DNA of 16,180 bases from CAVSWN01 sp046728115 (GCA_046728115.1 JBKPDW010000246.1:1-16180); one strand, 5' to 3'. Counted from the first letter of the stretch, positions 1-7,297 are shown. Numbers and translations: made by a program. Notes: generated by a model from the sequence alone, not told the origin.

Positions 1-1
1 C

Positions 2-118
2 CCCAATCCCCCATCCCGTCTCTCGGTGCGCTTGCTCGATGCGAACGGCCAACTGGTGGCGATTGCCGAGCCGTCGGCGACTCCCGGGCTTTTGCATCCC
101 TCCGTTGTTCTGAAGTAA
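2..118 (+). CDS. truB: tRNA pseudouridine(55) synthase TruB, C-terminal end only
   Basis: The window opens inside a reading frame that ends at a TAA at 116-118. The 38 visible residues include VRLLDANGQLVAIAE and end in LLHPSVVLK. This matches the usual TruB tail, where a short C-terminal domain reads like 'G.L.AIAE' followed by a 'L.P..VL' ending. TruB makes pseudouridine at position 55 in the T-loop of tRNAs in the cytoplasm. The catalytic domain lies outside the window, so identity rests on this tail and on the location directly before rpsO and pnp, the common bacterial order. ribF, often found between truB and rpsO, is absent here. Another RNA-binding tail is possible but less likely. Confidence 0.72.
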   Translation, partial: PNPPSRLSVRLLDANGQLVAIAEPSATPGLLHPSVVLK

Positions 119-231
119 CATTTTGAGGTTGCTCGACTAACGAGCTTTCACACAAACGGCGCATTCGGTCTGGCCGTCCGGCGGGTAATCCGCTCACCGG
201 CCATTTCTGGGGCGCTCGTGGAGGGCAGCAG
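119..231 (+). promoter_or_regulatory. rpsO 5' leader with nested stem, candidate S15 autoregulatory site
   Basis: This 113-base spacer separates truB from rpsO. It can form a small hairpin, GCTCG/CGAGC at 131-135 and 141-145. It can also form a larger nested one: TGGCCG (171-176) pairs with CGGCCA (198-203), enclosing GCGG (181-184) paired with CCGC (190-193). A Shine-Dalgarno sequence GGAGGG at 220-225 lies seven bases before the GTG start. In several bacteria, ribosomal protein S15 represses its own mRNA by binding leader structures that differ between phyla. The stems are seen directly; the regulatory role is inferred from that precedent. I see no convincing -10/-35 pair, so rpsO may be read from upstream. 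Confidence 0.35.
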
Positions 232-501
232 GTGGCATTAAGCAAAGATCGCAAGACAGAGCTGATAGGGACTTACAGGACCCACGAGGCCGATACGGGG
301 TCACCGGAAGTTCAGGTGGCCATCCTCAGCGAACGCATCAATTACCTGACCGAGCATTTCAAGGCCCACGCGAAGGACCATCATTCCCGGCGCGGTCTGC
401 TGATGCTCGTCGGCAAGCGGCGCCGCCTGCTTGACTACCTCAAGGCGAAGGACGCGCAGCGATACTCGGATCTGATCAAGCGTTTGGCTATTAGAAAGTA
501 G
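232..501 (+). CDS. rpsO: 30S ribosomal protein S15
   Basis: The product has 89 residues, the standard length for S15, a primary-binding protein of the small subunit that contacts the 16S rRNA central domain and forms an inter-subunit bridge. Visible family signatures are TGSPEVQVAILSERI near residues 22-36 and the basic HSRRGLLMLVGKRRRLLDYL block near residues 50-69. The protein ends in the usual basic IRK. The start is GTG at 232, chosen because GGAGGG at 220-225 sits at good spacing and the protein then begins MALSKDRK as in homologues. It is followed by a repeat-filled spacer and then pnp, an almost universal pairing. The heptamer repeats begin directly after its TAG stop. Confidence 0.98.
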   Translation: MALSKDRKTELIGTYRTHEADTGSPEVQVAILSERINYLTEHFKAHAKDHHSRRGLLMLVGKRRRLLDYLKAKDAQRYSDLIKRLAIRK

Positions 502-630
502 GTAAGTCAGAAGTCGAAGTCGGAAGGCAGGCTTTCTGCCTCACCTTCCAACTTCTGCCTTTCGACTTCCGACTTCCGACTTCTGACTTCTGACTTTTGA
601 CTTCTTATTCTGACTTCTGACTTTCTTTTT
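502..630 (+). repeat. Degenerate heptamer repeat array with foldback arm in the rpsO-pnp spacer
   Basis: Nearly the whole spacer is simple repeat. On the 3' side, heptamers of consensus YGACTTY follow each other in phase: CGACTTC at 563, 570 and 577, TGACTTC at 584, TGACTTT at 591, TGACTTC at 598, then a six-base TTATTC at 605, TGACTTC at 611 and TGACTTT at 618. On the 5' side the complementary forms occur (GTAAGTC 502-508, AGAAGTC 509-515, GAAGTC 516-521). An inner hairpin AGGCAG/CTGCCT (525-530, 536-541) joins the arms, and 516-530 is also nearly complementary to 555-569. The array runs to the base before the pnp ATG, so pnp has no Shine-Dalgarno and instead a pyrimidine-rich lead. Short frames across it are translated repeat, not genes. 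Confidence 0.85.
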
Positions 631-2727
631 ATGACAACCCGTGAACTCGCAATCGGCTTCAACACACTGAGATTCGAGACCGGCAAGCTCGCCAAGCAGG
701 CGGGCGGCTCGGTTATCGTGCGCTACGGCGATTCGGTGGTTCTCGTCACCGCATGCCGCGCCGCGAACGCCCGCGAAGGCATCGACTTCCTGCCTCTGAC
801 GGTCGACTACCGCGAGTACACCTATGCGTCGGGCCGCATCCCCGGCGGCTTCTTCAAGCGCGAAGGCAAGCCGGCCGAAAAGGAAGTGCTCACGAGCCGG
901 GTGATCGATCGACCGATTCGTCCGCTCTTCCCCTCGGGCTGGCGGTACGAGACTCAGGTGATTGCGCTCGTTCTGTCGGCCGACACCGAAAACGACACCG
1001 ATGTGCTGGCCATCACCGGCGCATCCGCGGCACTCGCCGTCTCGGAAATCCCCTTCGCCAAGACGATCGCAGGGGTTCGTGTCGGCCTGGTCGACGGCGC
1101 GTATGTGATCAATCCCACGTTCGACCAGCGCAAGCAGAGCAAGCTCGACCTCGTCGTCGCCGGTAGCCAGGATGGTCTCGTCATGGTCGAGGCCGGTGCG
1201 AAGGAAGTCACCGAGCAGGAGGTTGTCGAGGCGCTCGAAGCCGCGCATGCGGCGATCAAACAGATCGTGGCGACAATCGACGATCTCGCGAAAGAGGCCG
1301 GCAAGAAGAAATTGGTGGTCCAGAAAAAGGAAATCGGCCACGACTTCTATCGCGAGGTCGAGGAAAAGGTCATGGTGCCGCTGACCGAGGCCATGCGAAT
1401 TCGCGGCAAGCTCGAGAACTACGACCGCGTGGACCAGCTGCTCGAGGAACTGGTCGCGTCGCTGCCGGAAGGCGAAGTCGAGCGCAAGGTCGAGGCCAAG
1501 CAGATCTTCAAGGATCTCAAGGAGAAGGTGCTGCGTGAGGAGGTCTTGACGCACGACGTGCGGCTCGACGGGCGGAAGTTCGACGAAGTGCGACCGATCT
1601 GGATCGAGACGAGCGTCCTCCCGCGCACCCACGGATCCGCGGTGTTCACGCGAGGCGAAACGCAGGCGCTGGTCACGTGCACGCTCGGGACCGCAGAGGA
1701 CGCGCAGAAGATCGAAGGCTTCGAGGGTGAACAGTGGAAGAGCTTCATGCTCCACTACAACTTTCCACCCTTCTCGGTCGGTGAAGTCGCGTTCCTGCGC
1801 GGTCCGGGCCGGCGCGAAGTAGGTCACGGCGCCCTGGCCGAGCGCGCGCTGGCGGCGATGCTGCCGGGGGAAGAACAGTTCCCATACACCGTTCGCGTCG
1901 TGTCCGACATCCTCGAATCGAACGGATCCTCGTCCATGGCCTCCGTGTGCGGCGGATCGTTGGCCATGATGGACGCGGGCGTGCCGCTGAAGAACGCTGT
2001 AGCAGGCATCGCCATGGGCCTCGTGATGGACGAAAAGACCGGGAAGTACGCGGTCCTCTCCGACATCGCGGGCGCAGAGGATCACTACGGCGACATGGAC
2101 TTCAAGGTGGCCGGAACCGCGGACGGAATCACCGCCCTGCAGATGGACATCAAAGTGGGCGGCATCACGACAGCGGTGATGCAGCAGGCGCTCGAGCAGG
2201 CGCGTCGCGGTCGCATGCACATACTCGAGGCGATGCGGCAGGCGCTGCCAACGCCCCGCCAGAACATCTCGGCCTTCGCGCCGCGCATCGTGACCATCCG
2301 GATTCCGGTGGACAAAATTCGGGATGTCATCGGTCCGGGCGGCAAGATGATCCGCAGCATCATCGAGCGCACGGGCGTGAAAATCGACGTCGAAGACGAT
2401 GGCCGTGTGAACGTGGCGTCGGCGGACGGCGCGTCCGCGCAAAAGGCGATCTCGATCATCCAGGAGCTGACCGCCACGCCGGAATTGAACAAGATCTATC
2501 TGGGCAAGGTGCAGCGGATCACCGATTTCGGTGCGTTCGTCGAAATCATGCCCGGGACCGACGGATTGCTGCACGTCTCGGAGATCGCCAACCACCGCGT
2601 CAAAGACGTACGTGACGAGTTGAAAGAAGGCGAACAACTCATGGTGAAGGTGATCAACATCGACCCGACCGGCAAGATTCGACTCAGTCGTAAAGCGCTC
2701 CTGCAGCAGGAAGCCGCCAAGAGCTAG
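631..2727 (+). CDS. pnp: Polyribonucleotide nucleotidyltransferase (PNPase)
   Basis: A 698-residue PNPase, normal length. It degrades RNA 3' to 5' with phosphate, releasing nucleoside diphosphates, as a cytoplasmic trimer and usual degradosome partner. Domains in order are: first RNase PH domain (about 10-145) with the FFKREGKP RNA-binding loop at 74-81, the all-alpha linker (about 150-235), second RNase PH domain (about 310-545), KH domain (about 555-617) with GPGGK at 568-572, and S1 domain (about 621-691). The catalytic second PH domain reads AEDHYGDMDFKVAG; D484 and D490 correspond to E. coli D486 and D492. The ATG at 631 gives the expected N-terminus, but only a T-run precedes it, so translation initiation does not use a standard Shine-Dalgarno. 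In E. coli the rpsO-pnp spacer is cut by RNase III for autocontrol; here that spacer is a repeat foldback. Confidence 0.99.
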   Translation: MTTRELAIGFNTLRFETGKLAKQAGGSVIVRYGDSVVLVTACRAANAREGIDFLPLTVDYREYTYASGRIPGGFFKREGKPAEKEVLTSRVIDRPIRPLFPSGWRYETQVIALVLSADTENDTDVLAITGASAALAVSEIPFAKTIAGVRVGLVDGAYVINPTFDQRKQSKLDLVVAGSQDGLVMVEAGAKEVTEQEVVEALEAAHAAIKQIVATIDDLAKEAGKKKLVVQKKEIGHDFYREVEEKVMVPLTEAMRIRGKLENYDRVDQLLEELVASLPEGEVERKVEAKQIFKDLKEKVLREEVLTHDVRLDGRKFDEVRPIWIETSVLPRTHGSAVFTRGETQALVTCTLGTAEDAQKIEGFEGEQWKSFMLHYNFPPFSVGEVAFLRGPGRREVGHGALAERALAAMLPGEEQFPYTVRVVSDILESNGSSSMASVCGGSLAMMDAGVPLKNAVAGIAMGLVMDEKTGKYAVLSDIAGAEDHYGDMDFKVAGTADGITALQMDIKVGGITTAVMQQALEQARRGRMHILEAMRQALPTPRQNISAFAPRIVTIRIPVDKIRDVIGPGGKMIRSIIERTGVKIDVEDDGRVNVASADGASAQKAISIIQELTATPELNKIYLGKVQRITDFGAFVEIMPGTDGLLHVSEIANHRVKDVRDELKEGEQLMVKVINIDPTGKIRLSRKALLQQEAAKS

Positions 2728-2757
2728 GAGTGGGATCGGCGACGCCCTGACCCGTCG

Positions 2758-2769
2758 TACAATTCGATC
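2758..2769 (+). promoter_or_regulatory. Possible -10 element for leaderless transcript of the cupredoxin gene
   Basis: TACAAT at 2758-2763 differs from the TATAAT consensus at one base and lies six bases before the ATG at 2770, so transcription would begin at about the start codon. There is no Shine-Dalgarno before this ATG, which fits a leaderless message. No good -35 is visible 16-18 bases upstream, and the gene could instead be read through from pnp, 42 bases away. The call is tentative. Confidence 0.3.
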
Positions 2770-3126
2770 ATGCGCGTGCGGCAGGTTCTGCTGTTCGTCG
2801 CGATTGGGGCGGCTTCGGCCGCCGCTCAGGATCACGGGCCCACCACCAGGCCGTTCGCCGTCACCACCAAAAAGTATGCGTTCGATCCGCCCCGGATCGA
2901 GGTCGATCAGGACGATCTCGTCAAGATCACTCTCAGCAGCGCCGATATCGCGCACAGCCTCACGATCGACGAATACCGCATCGCCAAACGCGTTAGTCCT
3001 GATCAGGTGGTCACCTTCGAATTCCGCGCGGACAAGGCAGGAACGTTCCGCTACTACTGCAACCTGCAGATCGATGATGGGTGTCGCCGTATGCGCGGCG
3101 AACTGGTCGTCAGGCCGCGACGGTAA
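2770..3126 (+). CDS. Small exported cupredoxin-fold protein with altered copper-ligand pattern
   Basis: A 118-residue protein with a cleavable signal peptide (residues 1-19, cut after ASAAA before QDHG). The mature part resembles the cytochrome-oxidase-subunit-II-like cupredoxin family: KYAFDPPRIEVDQDDLVKITLSS strands (split KYAFDPPRIEV, DQDDLVKITL), IAHSLTI with H62, and a C-terminal loop YYCNLQI...MRGELVV. In that family the loop spaces its ligands as C, C+4, H+8, M+11. Here the spacing is kept as C97, I101, C105, M108, so the second Cys is Ile and the His is Cys. It acts in the periplasm or at the outer face of the membrane, perhaps in electron transfer or copper handling, but metal binding is uncertain. 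It lies 42 bases after pnp in the same direction. No close functional name can be given. Confidence 0.8.
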   Translation: MRVRQVLLFVAIGAASAAAQDHGPTTRPFAVTTKKYAFDPPRIEVDQDDLVKITLSSADIAHSLTIDEYRIAKRVSPDQVVTFEFRADKAGTFRYYCNLQIDDGCRRMRGELVVRPRR

Positions 3127-3265
3127 AAACATTGCAGCGGTCTCTCAATCTGGTGCATGCGCACCATGTGAACCACAAGAGGTCGCTGCAACAACTCCAA
3201 GTCATCGTGACGATGCCTGAGGAACGCGCTCTCCTGCAGCCACGATGTCCTTCGGAGTGGAGTAG
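3127..3265 (+). other. Spacer with a strong RNA-type stem (3132-3191) after the cupredoxin gene
   Basis: Six bases after the stop codon, TTGCAGCG (3132-3139) is the exact complement of CGCTGCAA (3184-3191). Continuing inward, G3140-T3141 faces G3182-T3183, which would be two adjacent G-U pairs in plus-strand RNA. CTCT (3142-3145) then pairs with AGAG (3178-3181). This gives 14 continuous pairs. Inside is a second perfect hairpin, TGGTGC (3151-3156) with GCACCA (3161-3166) and a four-base loop. A further small hairpin CATCG/CGATG occupies 3203-3215. No T-run follows, so it is not a standard intrinsic terminator. The G-U pairs favour function in the plus-strand transcript. It might protect or end the pnp-cupredoxin mRNA, or lead the next gene. 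The remaining bases show only the GGAG motifs used by the next start. Confidence 0.45.
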
Positions 3266-5236
3266 TTGGCCCACCCTTTCAACGATCGTGATCCTTGGCG
3301 CGCTGTGATCCACGTGCGTCGGCATGTCGTTGCAATCGTCCTTTTCGCCGCATTGACTGTCGGGTGGACATGGCCGTTGGTCACGCATCTCGGCGACGGC
3401 ATTCCCGGCGAGCCCGGCGACAACTTCAGCTTCCTGTGGAACCTGTGGTGGATGCGACACGTGTTCGCTTCATCCGGGCTCGAGTATTTCCACACGAACT
3501 ACCTTTTCTATCCGTTCGGCACGACGATCGCTGACCATCCGCACACGGCGCTGCCGGCCTTTGTTGCCGCGACCGTGCTACGACACGCGAGCGTCATCAC
3601 TGCACAGAACGTTCTACTGCTGGCGTACGTGTTCGCGAACATGGTGAGCGCGTATGCGCTCGTGTGGGACCTCGCGCGTCACCAGCGCGGCGCTGTGATG
3701 AGCGGAGTGATTTTCGGGATCTCGCCGTACGTCGCCGCTCACCTCCTGGGTCACTACGACCTGGTCGCGGTGTGGCTGCTGCCGACATTTGCATTGCTCT
3801 TCCGACGCGCGCTGGAGAGCAAGGCATGGCCGATGGCTGCCGCCGCGGGCCTTGTTCTGGCAGCAGCCGCCTACACGGCCTACTACTACGTGGTCTATCT
3901 GTGGTTTTTCGCCGGCTTGTACTCGATCGCTTTCATCGATTGGGCCCACCTGAGCTGGACGAAACGGCCATCTCGGCCAGGCACACGCGCGCTGCGATTG
4001 GCTTTGTTGGGTACCGCGGCGGCTCTTGGAGCGATCGCCGTCTGGATCGCCCTGAGCGGCGGCGGAGAAATAGAGTGGGGGACGATCGCGATCTCCGCTC
4101 GTACGCCTCAAAACACCCTGACCGCGATGTGGATCTGCACCTTGGGTTGGGCGCTGGCGGTCTGGCGGCCGGCAATGAGCCGCAATCCAGGGCGATCAGG
4201 CAGCGTTCGCAGTACCCTCGTCGTCCTCCTGATCGTCGGAGCTGTCTTCGCGCTCGGAAGCGCGCCGCTCATGTGGCAGGCCGTCACCCTGATGGCGCAT
4301 GGAGAATACGTCACACCGGCGTACGCGTGGCGCGCAGCCCCGCGCGGGATCGATCTGTTCGCGCTCGTGCTTGGTCCCGGCGCGCATCCGTTGGCTCGTT
4401 CCGTTACCGCACGGACTCACGCCTTGGCTCACGTCGATCGCGTCGAAGGCGTCGGCTGGATCGGCATCGTGCCGGCGTTACTGGTCTTCGCGAAGACACG
4501 AGATTCCGTCAGACCGATCGGCCGTATCTGGCGAATGATCGGCATTGGATTTTTCGTATGGGCGCTCGGGCCGTTTCTGACCATAGGGGGCTTCGACACA
4601 GGATTAAAGCTCCCGCAGATCCTGTTTCGTTATGTCCCATTTGTTGCGAACGCACACATGCCGGGCCGCGCCATGGTAGGCGTATTTCTCGCGCTGGCGG
4701 TACTCGTCGGCATCCGGATGGCCGTCGCTCAGGGCCGCCTTGCGATGTCGGGGATCCAATGGCTCCTCATCGGTCTGGTGGCATTCGAATATTGGGACGC
4801 GCCGGTCCCGCTGACGCTGCTCGATGAACCCCAGGTCTATCGCAGTCTCGCGGGCGCCACGCCCGGCGCCGTTTGCGAAGTGCCGTTCGGCATCGGCGAT
4901 GGGCTGAGCCGTGGTGTGGGATCGCAGGACCGTCGAATCCTCTACTACGCGACGCTGCACGAGCATCCTCTGGTCGGCGGTTATATCGGCCGTATGCCGG
5001 CCGGCACGCACGAACGATACGAGCAGATACCGCTAACCAACTCGTTGCTGCGCCTGTCGAGCGGTCAGGCGATCTCGCCGCAGGCACAGACGCCCTCGGC
5101 GACAGATGAGCCGCCGTGCAGATATCTCGTCGTCAACAGGGCCATGAGTTCGACGGCGCTGATCGATTTCATCAGAGGATTGCCCGTCGAGCGAATGAGC
5201 AAATCGGAGAACCGCGATCTCTATCGTTTGAAGTAG
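3266..5236 (+). CDS. Polytopic membrane protein, GT-C glycosyltransferase-like
   Basis: A 656-residue integral membrane protein with ten or more hydrophobic segments between about residues 20 and 530, then a soluble C-terminal part. After the first membrane segment comes GEPGDNFSFLWNLWW (48-62), an acidic motif in the first outer loop as in the GT-C superfamily, where such Asp/Glu residues serve catalysis with polyprenyl-phosphate sugars. A YEQIP...-containing tail after AVCEVPFGIGDG resembles the outer domains of uncharacterised GT-C relatives. It probably transfers a sugar to an envelope acceptor, but donor and acceptor cannot be read from sequence. The start is TTG at 3266, chosen for GGAG at 3254-3257 and 3259-3262; GTG at 3305 is an alternative. 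It is flanked by no other glycan genes, and its 3' end converges on the M48 protease gene. Confidence 0.65.
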   Translation: MAHPFNDRDPWRAVIHVRRHVVAIVLFAALTVGWTWPLVTHLGDGIPGEPGDNFSFLWNLWWMRHVFASSGLEYFHTNYLFYPFGTTIADHPHTALPAFVAATVLRHASVITAQNVLLLAYVFANMVSAYALVWDLARHQRGAVMSGVIFGISPYVAAHLLGHYDLVAVWLLPTFALLFRRALESKAWPMAAAAGLVLAAAAYTAYYYVVYLWFFAGLYSIAFIDWAHLSWTKRPSRPGTRALRLALLGTAAALGAIAVWIALSGGGEIEWGTIAISARTPQNTLTAMWICTLGWALAVWRPAMSRNPGRSGSVRSTLVVLLIVGAVFALGSAPLMWQAVTLMAHGEYVTPAYAWRAAPRGIDLFALVLGPGAHPLARSVTARTHALAHVDRVEGVGWIGIVPALLVFAKTRDSVRPIGRIWRMIGIGFFVWALGPFLTIGGFDTGLKLPQILFRYVPFVANAHMPGRAMVGVFLALAVLVGIRMAVAQGRLAMSGIQWLLIGLVAFEYWDAPVPLTLLDEPQVYRSLAGATPGAVCEVPFGIGDGLSRGVGSQDRRILYYATLHEHPLVGGYIGRMPAGTHERYEQIPLTNSLLRLSSGQAISPQAQTPSATDEPPCRYLVVNRAMSSTALIDFIRGLPVERMSKSENRDLYRLK

Positions 5237-5328
5237 CCGGACGCCAGCCCGCGCCGGCGAAAGTCCGCGGGATTCCGGGCCGCGGCAAGTCCGAAAACAG
5301 GCCGTCGTGTTTCGACCTGCAGGTGCTG

Positions 5329-6450
5329 TCAGGCTCGAAATTCCTGCGCGGCTTCGATCCGCTCGCGCAGCGGCGGATGGCTGTAAAAGAGCCACTGCGT
5401 GATTTTCGAGGGGTGCTCTTCAGCCAGGTTCTGCGCGCCGAGGCGGCGCATGGCCGAGATGAATGCGCCCGGGTTTTTCGTCAGGTCCAGTGCAAACCGG
5501 TCGGCGCTGCGCTCGAACGCGCGCGACATCGCGTGCGCGAGCGGCACCATGATCAGCGAAACGGCCCCGGCCGCGAGGATCAGCAGCGGAAGGCCTGCCA
5601 CGTCGTCGATGCCGCGCAGTCCGAGCGGTGCCGCCAGCGCCCGCAGCAGTTGCGCGGCCGCGTAGAATCCGGTCACGATCAACACGCTTTCGAACGCGAT
5701 CGACTTCCAGATGTCGCCGTGGACGTGATGCGCGATCTCGTGCGCCAGCACGACTTCGATTTCATCGTCCGAGTACTCCCCCAGCATGGTGTCCGACACC
5801 AGGATCCGCCGTGTGCCGCCGAGGCCCGCCAGCGCGGCGTTCGCCTTCTTCGTCTTTTCGGACAGGCCCCACTCGTACGCACCGAGTACGCGCGCACCGG
5901 AGCGATCTGCCAGCGCGAGCAGGCGTGTTCGCAGCGCCTGATTCGCCAGTGGTTTCACCGTGTAGAAGAGCGGCAGCAGCACCACCGGCGCCAGGTTCGT
6001 GAGGCCGACGATGAGCAGAGCAAACGCGCCGCCCGCGGCCAGCCACCACTGTTGAGGCCAGACGCGCATGCACCCGTAAATCAAGGCGGCCGCCCCCCCG
6101 CCGAGGACGATCCCGACGCCGAACCCTTTCGCTTGATCCGTCAGCCAGGCTCCAAGGGTTTCGTTCGACAGCGCGTAACGGCGCTCGAGCCGCCACCCGC
6201 TGTAGAAGCTGAGAGGAAGGCTGACGATCTCGTTGATCGCGGACAGGAGCACGACGTAGACGATCACCGTCGCCGTCGATCGGAATGATACCGGCGCAAT
6301 GCGGGCTGCGACGATGCCTGACGCGTCGCGGACGGCCGCACTCAACCCGGACAGCATCGAGCCGCCGAGCAGGATCAGACCCCAGAAAAGCGATGCGACG
6401 CTGGCGCGCCGCTTCAGCCGATGATACCTGGCGGCCTTGTCTTCGTTCAT
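5329..6450 (-). CDS. M48 family membrane metalloprotease (Ste24/CAAX prenyl protease 1 type)
   Basis: A 373-residue protein from the ATG at 6450. A longer open frame runs back to 6537 but would overlap the upstream gene and adds no family-like sequence. It has several membrane segments (first at about residues 17-40), then the zinc motif HEIAHH with H237, E238 and H241, and the third ligand E313 in FERSADRFAL with D317, as in the M48A group. These enzymes cut peptides within or near the membrane; in bacteria without CAAX proteins the substrates are unknown and quality control is likely. The C-terminal SHPPLRERIEAAQEF is typical for the family. The gene follows the lipoprotein gene by 49 bases in the same direction, so they are probably co-transcribed. 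AGGA directly abuts the ATG, so the ribosome site is poor. Confidence 0.92.
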   Translation of the reverse strand: MNEDKAARYHRLKRRASVASLFWGLILLGGSMLSGLSAAVRDASGIVAARIAPVSFRSTATVIVYVVLLSAINEIVSLPLSFYSGWRLERRYALSNETLGAWLTDQAKGFGVGIVLGGGAAALIYGCMRVWPQQWWLAAGGAFALLIVGLTNLAPVVLLPLFYTVKPLANQALRTRLLALADRSGARVLGAYEWGLSEKTKKANAALAGLGGTRRILVSDTMLGEYSDDEIEVVLAHEIAHHVHGDIWKSIAFESVLIVTGFYAAAQLLRALAAPLGLRGIDDVAGLPLLILAAGAVSLIMVPLAHAMSRAFERSADRFALDLTKNPGAFISAMRRLGAQNLAEEHPSKITQWLFYSHPPLRERIEAAQEFRA

Positions 6451-6499
6451 TCCTGGGCTGAAAAGAGGCACGGCAGGAAGCCGTCGCGCGCGCGTCCCG

Positions 6500-7297
6500 T
6501 CAAGACTGTCCGCGCGGCTTGATCCGCACCCCGCCATTCGTGGTGTGGAGTTCGATAGGCGCGCCGCCGCCGTTGAGACGGGCCTCGAGGCTTCGCCGCG
6601 ATTGTTCGGTCACGTCGATCTTGAGATCGGGTGCCACACTGATGCCGCCATTCGTGCACGTAGCCGAGACGCTGGCCTTCGCAGACTCCGGCACGAACAG
6701 CACGACGCCGCCGTTGGTCGTACTGGCGGAAATCCGATCGGCGCCAACCGACGCCATGTCGAGCGTGACGCCGCCGTTGGTCGAGCGGGCCTCGATCGCA
6801 CCGCCCATTTCCTTGGCATTGACGCCGCCGTTGGTCGTATGGGCGACGACCTTTCCGTGGAGCGACACGAGACCGATGCCGCCGTTGGTGGTCGTGACGT
6901 CGACGATCGCCTGTTTTGGTGCGCGCACGTGATAGCGGACTTCGAAGGCGACGCCGATCATCACGCCGCGCATGCGCTCTGTTTCAATCGAAACGCGATC
7001 GGGTTTCGCGTCCTCCCTGATCGTGATGCGCGGGAGCAGCTCGCGTGCGCCCGTGTCGGTCGCCGCCCGAGCGATCTTCTCCGCACGGACCTCGACGGTC
7101 GATCCGTCCACACCCTCGACCTCGACTCGACCGTTGGCGTTGGCGATGTGCAGCTCGCCGCCCGGCGCGAGCTGATACGTCCGCGTCCACTCCTCGGTGG
7201 CCCGACCCATCAGGTGGCCGGCGGCCAGATCGCAACCAGCCAGGGCGACGATCAGCGGCAGCAGCCCAAAAAGGCCGTACCGCTTAGTCGATCTCAT
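6500..7297 (-). CDS. DUF4097-type beta-repeat lipoprotein
   Basis: A 265-residue protein from the ATG at 7297. An in-frame GTG at 7306 exists, but it abuts the GGAGGAGGG at 7306-7314, whereas that site stands nine bases from the ATG. The N-terminus is a lipoprotein signal with LAGC and C22 as lipidation site; D23 follows, a residue that in enterobacteria favours inner-membrane retention. The second half holds six TNGG motifs about 18-38 residues apart, within short strands such as TTNGGVVLFV, suggesting a beta-helix or stacked beta-sheet as in DUF4097/DUF4098 proteins often called putative adhesin domains. The function is not established. It sits between smc and the M48 protease on one strand with short gaps, so expression with both is likely. 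Confidence 0.88.
   Translation of the reverse strand: MRSTKRYGLFGLLPLIVALAGCDLAAGHLMGRATEEWTRTYQLAPGGELHIANANGRVEVEGVDGSTVEVRAEKIARAATDTGARELLPRITIREDAKPDRVSIETERMRGVMIGVAFEVRYHVRAPKQAIVDVTTTNGGIGLVSLHGKVVAHTTNGGVNAKEMGGAIEARSTNGGVTLDMASVGADRISASTTNGGVVLFVPESAKASVSATCTNGGISVAPDLKIDVTEQSRRSLEARLNGGGAPIELHTTNGGVRIKPRGQS

Noticed and set aside
502..630. CRISPR-like array
   Set aside because: Units are seven bases, directly adjacent and degenerate, without unique spacers or cas genes.
507..695. Short minus-strand frame with repeated KSEV-type residues
   Set aside because: It is simply the heptamer array translated, joined to antisense pnp sequence; no ribosome site or family support.
541..3132. 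Very long open frame on the minus strand opposite pnp
   Set aside because: It is antisense to a certain PNPase gene, has no recognisable domain, and its N-terminal and C-terminal ends run into repeat and a neighbouring gene. Long antisense frames are expected at this GC content.
5042..5071. LLRLSSGQA segment near the end of the GT-C-like protein, reminiscent of a dispersed short repeat
   Set aside because: The resemblance is from memory only, there is one copy in the window, and the frame is intact, so an insertion cannot be supported.
5237..5328. Bidirectional terminator between the converging membrane-protein and M48 genes
   Set aside because: There are GC-rich short palindromes such as CCGCGG twice, but no stem followed by a T-run on either strand.
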